Shown: positions 9,262 through 16,829 of the stretch, one piece after another
How positions within the stretch are numbered: the first letter of the stretch is position 1
Layout of the letters: the number at the start of each line of letters is the position of its first letter
Assembly: GCA_030425425.1 (NCBI GenBank)
Contig: JAUIAO010000031.1
Span: 1-64,000, forward strand
DNA from: Bacteroidia bacterium
Lineage (GTDB): Bacteria > Bacteroidota > Bacteroidia > Cytophagales > Cyclobacteriaceae
Length of the DNA: 64,000 nucleotides
Reading direction: 5' to 3'
Program-made: the position numbers and the translations under genes
The notes under the pieces: generated by a model
What the model saw: only the letters and a program-made list of their open reading frames with translations
Databases searched by the model: none
What the model was told of the DNA's origin: nothing

Positions 9262-9675
9262 ATGAAAATAAATTTAGGATACAAAGGGGATAAGGAGTAT
9301 TTCGCAGTGAATGAGTCAGGTAATCGGATAGAAATAGATATGCTGGATGCTTCAGAAAAAAAAGCCATGTCACCCATGCAATTGTTACTTTCTGGCTTGA
9401 TAGCCTGTGCGGCAGTTGATTTGGTTTCGATGGTGAAGAAAAGAAGGAAAACTCTTATTGATTTTTCTGGTGAAGTAGCAGGTACAAGAAGAGAGGAGAT
9501 ACCAAAGAAATATACGGATATAGAAATTGTGTTCTCATTCACTTCTCCTGATCTGAAACAAGAGGAGGCTCAGAAGCTTGTCAACCTAGCAGTGGAGAAA
9601 TACTGCTCAGTTTCTGCCTCGATGGATCCAGAAATTAGGATCACTCACACGGCCAAAATTATTAGACCAGAGTAA
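9262..9675 (+). CDS. OsmC family peroxide-reductase-like protein
   Basis: The 137-residue product has the OsmC fold signature: a conserved Cys in LIACAAVD (about residue 48) and a second in VEKYCSVSASM (about residue 115), the pair that reduces organic peroxides in OsmC/Ohr proteins. SPMQLLLSGL before the first Cys is also typical. It is probably a cytoplasmic oxidative-stress protein, though many OsmC-like proteins have untested substrates. ATG at 9262 is preferred over TTG at 9256, which only adds two residues. A strong terminator follows. Confidence 0.9.
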   Translation: MKINLGYKGDKEYFAVNESGNRIEIDMLDASEKKAMSPMQLLLSGLIACAAVDLVSMVKKRRKTLIDFSGEVAGTRREEIPKKYTDIEIVFSFTSPDLKQEEAQKLVNLAVEKYCSVSASMDPEIRITHTAKIIRPE

Positions 9676-9689
9676 AGGGCAAACAAAAA

Positions 9690-9709
9690 CCCCTGCCGAA
9701 TGGCAGGGG
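9690..9709. terminator. Bidirectional terminator
   Basis: A perfect 8-bp GC-rich stem (9690-9697 with 9702-9709) with a GAAT loop stands between the convergent osmC-like and cold-shock genes. The T run is on the minus-strand side. Confidence 0.8.
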
Positions 9710-9742
9710 CAACTTTGATTAAAATTCCTTGTATATTAATAC

Positions 9743-9934
9743 TTACGCGAGTCTAACATCAATTGCATTCAATCCTTTTTTACCCTCTTTCAATTCGAAG
9801 GTAACATCGTCATCTTGTCTGACCTCATCGATCAAACCGGATACATGAACAAAATACTCTTTGTTCGATCCATCTTCTTTAATGAAACCATAACCTTTAG
9901 AATCATTGAAGAACTTTACTTTTCCAGTACTCAT
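9743..9934 (-). CDS. Cold-shock domain protein
   Basis: The 63-residue product is a single cold-shock domain, an RNA/single-strand DNA-binding beta-barrel. Both nucleic-acid-binding motifs are present: KGYGFI (RNP1, residues 13-18) and YFVHVSGL (RNP2, about 27-34). Such proteins act as RNA chaperones. Length is typical. A TANNTTTG promoter element 29 bp upstream and a terminator downstream mark it as a one-gene transcript with a short leader. Confidence 0.95.
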   Translation of the reverse strand: MSTGKVKFFNDSKGYGFIKEDGSNKEYFVHVSGLIDEVRQDDDVTFELKEGKKGLNAIDVRLA

Positions 9935-9962
9935 TAAATAAATAATTTGATAATAATTACCT

Positions 9963-9970
9963 CAAAAGTA
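9963..9970 (-). promoter_or_regulatory. TANNTTTG element upstream of the cold-shock gene
   Basis: On the minus strand this reads TACTTTTG. A TTG lies 16 bp further up and another 22 bp up; neither is at the usual 19-21 bp spacing, so only the -7 element is firm. Confidence 0.5.
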
Positions 9971-10044
9971 GGTAAATAAATCTGCGCAATAGCAAAAATT
10001 GGAACAATGTTTGGTTAAATGATTGTGAACCAAAAATTAGAACT

Positions 10045-10620
10045 ATGAAAACTTTTACTACTGCATTGCTATTGATGGTCATGATTTCATCCTGTTACAC
10101 AGAAACAATTGTCGGTCCGGCTGGACCTAGAGGGCCACAAGGACCAACCGGAGCAGATGGTGCGGCTGGTGAGAATGGATATGTTTTTGAATGGACAGAC
10201 ATTAATTTTACCGCATCCAATAACTATGAGGTTGTTCTGGAATATCCCTCTGATTTCGAAGGATTGGAGTCTGACGTGGCACTTGTTTACTTGCTTTGGG
10301 ATACTTACACCACTAATAGTGGAGAAGAAGTGGAAGTTTGGAGGGCGTTGAATCAAACTATACTGACAGAAGAAGGTATCTTGATGTATAAATATGATTT
10401 TGGCAAGTATGATGCTCGAATATTTCTTGAGGCTGATTATTCCTTGAACATGCTAGGAGCTATTGATACAGATAATTGGATAGCCAGAGTAGTGGTTGTT
10501 CCTGGAGATTTTTGGAATTCGGGTAGAGTAGATTTAAGCGATTACCATGCCGTGAAGGAAATGCTTGGACTCCCTGAATTAAATTCTACTAATACACAAA
10601 ATGTCGATAGAAGAAAATAG
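10045..10620 (+). CDS. Lipoprotein with a short collagen-like Gly-X-Y segment
   Basis: Residues 1-17 form a lipoprotein signal (LLLMVMISSC, lipobox Cys17). Residues about 24-45 are seven Gly-X-Y triplets (GPAGPRGPQGPTG...), a collagen-like segment able to trimerise. The remaining 145 residues form a beta-rich domain of no recognised family (WTDINFTASNNYEVVLEYP). Proteins of this build are known as surface lipoproteins in Bacteroidota, with the collagen stretch acting as a stalk. It is a single gene with an excellent terminator immediately after the stop. Confidence 0.8.
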   Translation: MKTFTTALLLMVMISSCYTETIVGPAGPRGPQGPTGADGAAGENGYVFEWTDINFTASNNYEVVLEYPSDFEGLESDVALVYLLWDTYTTNSGEEVEVWRALNQTILTEEGILMYKYDFGKYDARIFLEADYSLNMLGAIDTDNWIARVVVVPGDFWNSGRVDLSDYHAVKEMLGLPELNSTNTQNVDRRK

Positions 10621-10644
10621 AAAAAGCCGCGCAAGCGGCTTTTT
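10621..10644. terminator. Rho-independent terminator
   Basis: A perfect 10-bp stem (10621-10630 with 10635-10644) with a GCAA loop and flanking A and T runs serves the lipoprotein gene and possibly the convergent desaturase gene. Confidence 0.85.
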
Positions 10645-10668
10645 TATGTTTTTGACAATGAATAGAAA

Positions 10669-11784
10669 TTAATTCATTGCATGCTTTCGATCATATGCAC
10701 CAGTTCCCAAATCTCTTAGTAGCGTAAAATGACTTTTTACAGCGTTGAAGAAAGTAGGTTGATGATAGTAGGGAATACCATATTCTTCGGCTGTTTCCTT
10801 CACGATCTTTGAAATCTTAGGGTAGTGGATGTGACAAATATTTGGAAAAAGGTGGTGTTCAATCTGATGATTCAAGCCTCCAATTAACCAGGTAAATAGT
10901 TTGCTATTATTTGCGAAATTTGAGGTTGTTTTCAATTGATGAATGGCCCAACTATTCTCCATGGTATATGACTCATTAGGCTCAAAAAACTCAGTTTCAG
11001 TAATTACATGAGCCGGCTGGAATATCAAAGCCAATGAAAGTCCACAAATGAAATGCATCATTAGAAAGCCAATCACGATCACCCACCACGGCTGAGCGAT
11101 GGTCATAAATGGGATAACTAAAAACAAGCCCACATACCATATTTTATTAAAAATCAGTTCCGCAACTGCATTTCCATATTTTATCCCCTGTTGTTTTAAT
11201 AGGTTTTTCTTTTTGTATCGACTAAGTTGCTCAAAGTCCTTACTTACCAGCCAATAAATGGTCATTAGTCCATAAAGAAATGGCGCATAAAAAACCTGAT
11301 ATCTGAAAAACGGTTTTCGTTCCTGAGTGGGCGAAAACCTCATGACTCCTTCCTTTGCAATATCCTCATCGTAACCATCTACATTAGTGAATGAATGATG
11401 AAGCACATTGTGTTGGATGATCCAATTGTTAGGGTATCCGCCAATGAAATTAAGCAGGTAACCTAAAGCCTTATTGACTTTTTTGTTGCGCGAATATGCA
11501 CCATGGTTCGCATCGTGCATGATCGACAACCCAATTCCTGCCATACCCAAACCCATTAAAACCCACATAGCTAATACGCCTACAGTGCCGGAAACGATCC
11601 CGCTGATCATCAATGTTAATGGGGTGAAATACAATGCAATCATAAAAATGGTTTTGAATACCATATTTCCGTTTGCATGCTTTGAAATTTTGTTGTCTTT
11701 AAAGTACTGGTTCACTCTACCTCTTAGTACAGCGAAAAATTCTGGTTGATGTTGGTTGTTAAACCGAATTGATTTTTGTTGCAT
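10669..11784 (-). CDS. Membrane fatty acid (acyl lipid) desaturase
   Basis: The 371-residue product shows the three histidine boxes of membrane di-iron desaturases: HDANHG (about residue 106), HNVLHH (about 141) and HQIEHH (about 305). The QIEHH form is that of front-end/linoleoyl-CoA-type desaturases, here without the fused cytochrome b5 domain. Hydrophobic pairs at about 48-90 and 190-240 give the usual four membrane spans. It introduces double bonds into acyl chains, probably for membrane fluidity. The substrate position cannot be read from the sequence. Confidence 0.92.
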   Translation of the reverse strand: MQQKSIRFNNQHQPEFFAVLRGRVNQYFKDNKISKHANGNMVFKTIFMIALYFTPLTLMISGIVSGTVGVLAMWVLMGLGMAGIGLSIMHDANHGAYSRNKKVNKALGYLLNFIGGYPNNWIIQHNVLHHSFTNVDGYDEDIAKEGVMRFSPTQERKPFFRYQVFYAPFLYGLMTIYWLVSKDFEQLSRYKKKNLLKQQGIKYGNAVAELIFNKIWYVGLFLVIPFMTIAQPWWVIVIGFLMMHFICGLSLALIFQPAHVITETEFFEPNESYTMENSWAIHQLKTTSNFANNSKLFTWLIGGLNHQIEHHLFPNICHIHYPKISKIVKETAEEYGIPYYHQPTFFNAVKSHFTLLRDLGTGAYDRKHAMN

Positions 11785-11882
11785 TTAATTTGAATATAAG
11801 ACCACAATTTAACCCAATTATGCTTGGTAAAACAATTAGTCAGAACTGAAAGGGGGTAGAAAACGATGAAATACTACAATTC

Positions 11883-12323
11883 CTAAGTCAATAATCGCCT
11901 GTGGTAGTTAATCTGACCAAGGTGATAGTTGAGGTGACCTTGCAAATGAATCAGGAAGTATTCGATTGTCATCGGCTTTCCAAATACCTCGATAGGATAA
12001 ATTTCATTAAGATCACTTTCTGAATACTTATGAAGAGCAGTTTTAATAGTTTCTTTTAATTTCACAACCTCCTTTATCATATCAGTTTTTGGAATATGTT
12101 TATCGTTAAATTCAGCTTCCCTATCTCTCTTATAATCCGTATTTCCTAGAATATGGCCTATAAAATGGTTCATGTTTCCTACGATGTGAAGCGTGAGGTT
12201 CCCTCCAGAATTTGCAATATCTCCAGATACTTTCCAGAGATCAGATTCTTGTTTGTATTTTTCCAATTCGGAAACTAATCGATCCAAATCCCTTTCCAAT
12301 AAGTTGACTACTGATTTAATCAT
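11883..12323 (-). CDS. DinB/DUF1572-like four-helix protein
   Basis: The 146-residue product is all-helical with spaced histidines at the positions of the DinB metal site (LHIVGNMNHFIGH in the middle, HLQGHLNYHLGQINYHR at the end). DinB-like proteins are metal-binding four-helix bundles, many acting as thiol-dependent transferases or of unknown role. ATG at 12321-12323 is preferred to the TTG three codons upstream. It stands alone, with desaturase and sensor genes as neighbours giving no functional hint. Confidence 0.8.
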   Translation of the reverse strand: MIKSVVNLLERDLDRLVSELEKYKQESDLWKVSGDIANSGGNLTLHIVGNMNHFIGHILGNTDYKRDREAEFNDKHIPKTDMIKEVVKLKETIKTALHKYSESDLNEIYPIEVFGKPMTIEYFLIHLQGHLNYHLGQINYHRRLLT

Positions 12324-12592
12324 AATTAACAATTTGTCAAGAAAGATAATTTAATCAGGTAATATTTTCAATTTGAACCAAAGCTTGGTTTACTTTGCCA
12401 TCGATTTAATAATGGATATTTCTGTCGTGAGATATCCGGTTGACAACCAGCTTAGTTGACCTCCCTGTTATTTTCTGAGATTTCAAACATTTAGATGGCT
12501 TTAACGTATGTTATAATAGTCATCTTCACAGATATTGCTAAAAATGTGTAACAAGTTTGAATTAGGTTAAAATTAGATTACTGTTTTTAGTG

Positions 12593-12622
12593 GCCCCGGT
12601 TTCTCAGCCGGGGCATTTTTTT
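12593..12622 (+). terminator. Strong terminator with no gene upstream on its strand
   Basis: A perfect 7-bp GC stem (12593-12599 with 12608-12614) is followed by A and seven T. The 270 bp before it hold no convincing reading frame (only 15- and 18-codon frames). It may end a small RNA, or lie just ahead of the sensor gene at 12718 to insulate it. Confidence 0.75.
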
Positions 12623-12717
12623 GTATTTTTTTCGGATTCTCTATCTATTGAATTTGAAAGCACAAATGAATAGCTTTAACGGTACTCCTACATCACATAG
12701 TAGAAAAACCATATCCA

Positions 12718-15561
12718 ATGAGATTTCATATTTTTATTCTGATTCAAGTGTTGATTTTAACTGTATCGGCCCAAGTTGCCAATCAAGACGCTATCGATAG
12801 TCTGGAATCAATTTTGTCTCAGACATCAGAACCGGATGTGGCTCTGCTGTTGTCAATTTCAGATGAGTACCAATCTTCAGATTGGGAAAAATCGATTGAA
12901 TTTGCCGAAAGAGCCTATGAAAAAGCCCAGGTTCAGGGGAGTGAGCAAGACATTTTTCAATCAGCTTATAAACTTGCGAATGCCTTTGAAAAAAAAGGCG
13001 ATTCTGAATCGGCACTAGAATTAATAAAGGTAGCAGAAAGTCATGCCTCGGACAGTATCTATCTTTCAGACGTTTACTATTTGTACGGATTGGTATATGA
13101 GTCCATGTCATCACTGGATCTATCTCTTCAGTACCACCTCAGGTCTTTGAAAATCAGAGAAAATGCTCAGGATAAGAATGGAATCATCGCAAGTAAGAAT
13201 TCTATTGCATTCGTATATCGGGCGATGCATCAGCAAGAAGATGCTATAAAAATACTTAAAGAAACACTGAAAGATGCTGAAAGCATAAATGATCGTGAAG
13301 GTGCCACAAGAGCGACTTTCAATATAGGACTGATGATTTTAGAACTCAATGAGCATGCGAGGGCTATTCCTTGGTTTCAGAAAGCTACCTCTGGATGGAC
13401 GGAGAATGAAAACCCAATTCTCTTCAGTTTTTATTACAACAATATGGCCAACTGCTATGTCAGATTACTGCACCTTGATTCTACATATTATGATTCAGCC
13501 ATTTATTATGGAAAAAAAAGCATCATCCTAAAAAGGAATTTGAAAAATATCCGGGGAATCGCTAACACTCATAACTTGCTGGCAGATACCTATGAGAGGG
13601 GGAGTGAGTGGAATAAATCCTATTATCATGCTTCTGAAGCTTTGAAAATTGCCGATAGTTTGAGCATGAAACCGATTAAACTCAATGCGCTGAGCTATTT
13701 AATTACAGCGGAGATAAAACTCAACAAATTGAAGTATTTGAATGAGCATTTCGAAGAGTTTAAGGGATTACAAGAGGAATTATTTAATGATGCGAAATCA
13801 GAACAGGCCGCAGAGTTGGCGACTAAATATGAATTAGAAAAACAAAGCCAGGAAAACAAGTTGCTGGAGAAGCAAAGGCATGAGCAGCAGCGGATCAATA
13901 CTTTGCTAGTTGCTGTGGTGGTATTTCTGGTTTTGAGTCTCGGTCTGCTCGTTTATCTGATTCTGATGCGCAAAAAGAATCATGCCACATTACTTAAAGA
14001 CAAAGAAATTATTGAGTCACAATCCAGGGAATTGGTAGAACTCAATCTGATGAAATCCACATTTTTTGCCAGTATAAGTCATGAATTAAGAACGCCCTTG
14101 ACATTGATACAGGGAAATGCCGATGAAGTTTTGAACGTAAAAAAATTACCTAATTCGGCACTGGAGCCATTGCGAAAAATTAAAAGGAATATTCATCAAC
14201 TTTCTGTGATGGTTGAAGACTTGCTTGATCTTTCGAGATTGGAATTACATCAGAAACAGGCCAATCTCAAACCCATTGATATCAATTTTGCTTTGAGAAG
14301 GCTGTGTGCCGCATTCACATCTATGGCCGAAAGTAAACACGTGAGTTTTAGATATGAATATGCTCGTAAGGAACCTGTTGCAGTAATGCTGGATGAAATT
14401 CTATTTGAGAAAATAATTAATAATCTTATTTACAATGCGTTCAAACAATGTAAAGTAAATGGGAAAATCCATGTGACTTTACAACTGGTTCATGATGGAG
14501 TGGAGGTGCTTATTGCTGATAATGGATTTGGTATTGCGGAAGAAGAACTACCTCATATTTTTGACCGTTTTTTTCAGCCAAAAAGTAATAGTCCACAATC
14601 TTTCGGATCTGGAATGGGATTGGCTATAGCCAAAGAATTAACAGTGTTGATGTCCGGACAGATTGATGTAATTAGTAAAGCTGGTAAAGGAACAACGTTT
14701 ACTTTGAAATTTCCGGTTACGGACTTAGCTCCATCGCCTACCAGATATGAGGAATTGGTTATTGATCATAATCAGCAGGATGAAGGAGTTGATAAAATTG
14801 AAATTCCTTCTCATACCACAGTGATGATAGTAGAAGATAACAATGACGTGAGCGAGTATTTGACGAAAATATTGAAGGATCATTTCAATACACTCATTGC
14901 AGCAAATGGCCAGGAAGCATTGGATTTGCTTGATCATCAAAAACCCGATCTGATTCTCACAGATGTGATGATGCCGGTGATGGATGGCTGGGAATTAATC
15001 GAAAAAGTAAAGTCTACGCCTAAATATTCTCAGATTCCGGTGATCGTACTGACTGCAGTGGCAGATTCAGAAGAAAAGGTTAAGGGATTAAGGATGGGAG
15101 TGGATGATTATATCCTCAAACCTTTTGAATCTGAGGAGTTGTTGATTAGGATTTCAAATTTGGTTTCAAATCTGCGTGAACGAATCAAATGGGCCAAAGA
15201 GTATGAAGAAGAGGAGCATGCAACACCAAAGGATATTACAGAAAATCATCAGTTGATCATTGATTTGAAGACGTATGTCCAGGAAAACATCAGCGATAAA
15301 CATTTGAATGTTGCACAGCTGGCCATGCATTTAGGCCTGAGCGAAAGGCAGCTATATCGCAAAACTTCTGAACTGGTAGGTCTGTCGCCATCAAAACTGA
15401 TTTTAGAGATTAAACTACAGCATGCCAGAGAGTTGTTGCTCAGTCAGAAATTTACAAAATTAGCTCAGATAGCAAGTGAAATTGGGTTTGACTCTTCTCA
15501 GTACTTTTCTAAACTTTATTCAGAAAGATTTGGGAAAAAACCTTCCGATTATTTCTCTTAG
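12718..15561 (+). CDS. Hybrid two-component regulator: TPR sensor, histidine kinase, receiver, AraC DNA-binding domain
   Basis: The order in 947 residues is: signal peptide (1-19, VSAQ); tetratricopeptide repeats (about 45-390); one membrane span (about 395-416); dimerisation domain with the phosphorylatable His455 (SHELRTPLT); HATPase with NNLIYNAF, DNGFGIAEEE and GSGMGLAIAKE; receiver with E706/D707, phospho-Asp749 and Lys801; and a C-terminal AraC-type helix-turn-helix domain (about 850-947). All key catalytic residues are present. Such one-chain sensors in Bacteroidota detect something in the periplasm and act directly on DNA. The TPR sensor domain differs from the beta-propeller of polysaccharide-sensing HTCS proteins. 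Only 18 bp separate it from the aminotransferase gene, so both may be one operon. Confidence 0.95.
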   Translation: MRFHIFILIQVLILTVSAQVANQDAIDSLESILSQTSEPDVALLLSISDEYQSSDWEKSIEFAERAYEKAQVQGSEQDIFQSAYKLANAFEKKGDSESALELIKVAESHASDSIYLSDVYYLYGLVYESMSSLDLSLQYHLRSLKIRENAQDKNGIIASKNSIAFVYRAMHQQEDAIKILKETLKDAESINDREGATRATFNIGLMILELNEHARAIPWFQKATSGWTENENPILFSFYYNNMANCYVRLLHLDSTYYDSAIYYGKKSIILKRNLKNIRGIANTHNLLADTYERGSEWNKSYYHASEALKIADSLSMKPIKLNALSYLITAEIKLNKLKYLNEHFEEFKGLQEELFNDAKSEQAAELATKYELEKQSQENKLLEKQRHEQQRINTLLVAVVVFLVLSLGLLVYLILMRKKNHATLLKDKEIIESQSRELVELNLMKSTFFASISHELRTPLTLIQGNADEVLNVKKLPNSALEPLRKIKRNIHQLSVMVEDLLDLSRLELHQKQANLKPIDINFALRRLCAAFTSMAESKHVSFRYEYARKEPVAVMLDEILFEKIINNLIYNAFKQCKVNGKIHVTLQLVHDGVEVLIADNGFGIAEEELPHIFDRFFQPKSNSPQSFGSGMGLAIAKELTVLMSGQIDVISKAGKGTTFTLKFPVTDLAPSPTRYEELVIDHNQQDEGVDKIEIPSHTTVMIVEDNNDVSEYLTKILKDHFNTLIAANGQEALDLLDHQKPDLILTDVMMPVMDGWELIEKVKSTPKYSQIPVIVLTAVADSEEKVKGLRMGVDDYILKPFESEELLIRISNLVSNLRERIKWAKEYEEEEHATPKDITENHQLIIDLKTYVQENISDKHLNVAQLAMHLGLSERQLYRKTSELVGLSPSKLILEIKLQHARELLLSQKFTKLAQIASEIGFDSSQYFSKLYSERFGKKPSDYFS

Positions 15562-15579
15562 CGGGAAATTTTAATTGGA

Positions 15580-16734
15580 ATGAGCATAGAGGCGGCAAAT
15601 AGGCTGGAATTGATTGAGGAATATTTTTTCTCAGCAAAACTGAGAGAAATCAAGCGATTGACAGACCAGGGAAAACCAATTATCAATCTAGGTATTGGTA
15701 GCCCGGATCTTGCTCCTCACCCTGATGTTATCGAGGAATTACAACAGTCAGCAGCTAAAAACGATGCTCACGGATATCAATCTTACCAGGGAATTCCAGA
15801 ATTCAAAAATGCCGTTCTGAAATTTTATCATCAAAGATTCAATTCTCATTTATCTGGATTTCAAGTATTGCCATTGATGGGAAGCAAAGAAGGTATTACG
15901 CATATTTCTCTTGCATATCTCAATCAGGGTGATCAGGTATTGATTCCAGCGCTTGGGTACCCCACATACACGTCAGTGACTAAAATGGTAGGAGCGGAGC
16001 CTGTGCATTTTCCACTTTTGGTACAAGAAAATTGGAAACCAGACTGGGATTATTTGGATGCACTGGACACCAGCAAAGTCAAATTGATGTGGCTAAACTA
16101 CCCACACATGCCAACTGGCACAGCAATAAATCCCCTGGAATTGAAAAGGTTCGTTGACTATGCGCAGGAGCGTGACATTCTTATTGGATTTGACAATCCA
16201 TATAGTTTTATTTTGAATGAATCACCGTTAAGCATATTCAATGTTCCAGGTGCAGATCAGGTTGCATTGGAGCTTAACTCCTTGTCCAAAACTTTCAATA
16301 TGGCCGGCTGGCGTGTAGGATGGGTAATGGGAGAATCTTCATTAATTGAACCTGTGCTTAGAATCAAAAGTCAGATGGATTCAGGAATGTTCAAACCCGT
16401 TCAATTGGCTGCTTCGAAAGCACTTTCTTTAAATGATGATTGGTTTCTTTCTATTGAAAAAGTTTATACGCAAAGAAGAAATTTGGTGTATCAGATTCTG
16501 GATCATCTTAACTGTGAATATTCATTATCTCAAAGTGGAATGTTTGTTTGGGCTAAGGTTACTTCCGGTTCCGGTGAGGACATGATGGATCATTTATTAG
16601 AGGATTTTCATGTTTTTATAGCACCGGGGTTTATTTTTGGAGAGGCCGGATACAATTATGTAAGATTATCATTATGCGCTTCTGAGGAGTTGTTGAGAGA
16701 GGTGCTTTCGAGAATTCAATCTGTAAAGAATTAG
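15580..16734 (+). CDS. Class I/II PLP-dependent aminotransferase
   Basis: The 384-residue product has the fold-type I aminotransferase blocks: LGIGSPDL, YQSYQGIPEFKNAV, GSKEGITHISLAYLNQGD, NYPHMPTGT, and the PLP-binding Lys237 in SLSKTFNMAGWRVGW. This pattern is that of aspartate/LL-diaminopimelate-type enzymes. The exact amino acid cannot be assigned, and the symbol is left empty. It starts 18 bp after the stop of the first hybrid sensor and lies 95 bp before the second, an unusual position for a biosynthetic gene. Confidence 0.88.
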   Translation: MSIEAANRLELIEEYFFSAKLREIKRLTDQGKPIINLGIGSPDLAPHPDVIEELQQSAAKNDAHGYQSYQGIPEFKNAVLKFYHQRFNSHLSGFQVLPLMGSKEGITHISLAYLNQGDQVLIPALGYPTYTSVTKMVGAEPVHFPLLVQENWKPDWDYLDALDTSKVKLMWLNYPHMPTGTAINPLELKRFVDYAQERDILIGFDNPYSFILNESPLSIFNVPGADQVALELNSLSKTFNMAGWRVGWVMGESSLIEPVLRIKSQMDSGMFKPVQLAASKALSLNDDWFLSIEKVYTQRRNLVYQILDHLNCEYSLSQSGMFVWAKVTSGSGEDMMDHLLEDFHVFIAPGFIFGEAGYNYVRLSLCASEELLREVLSRIQSVKN

Positions 16735-16829
16735 TTTTCAGCTCATTGGGAATTTTTTTAAGATCAATTAATTCCATAAAAAATGATCTTTCCTAAAAAC
16801 TGAATTATCTTTCATGTTGGAGGATAAAT

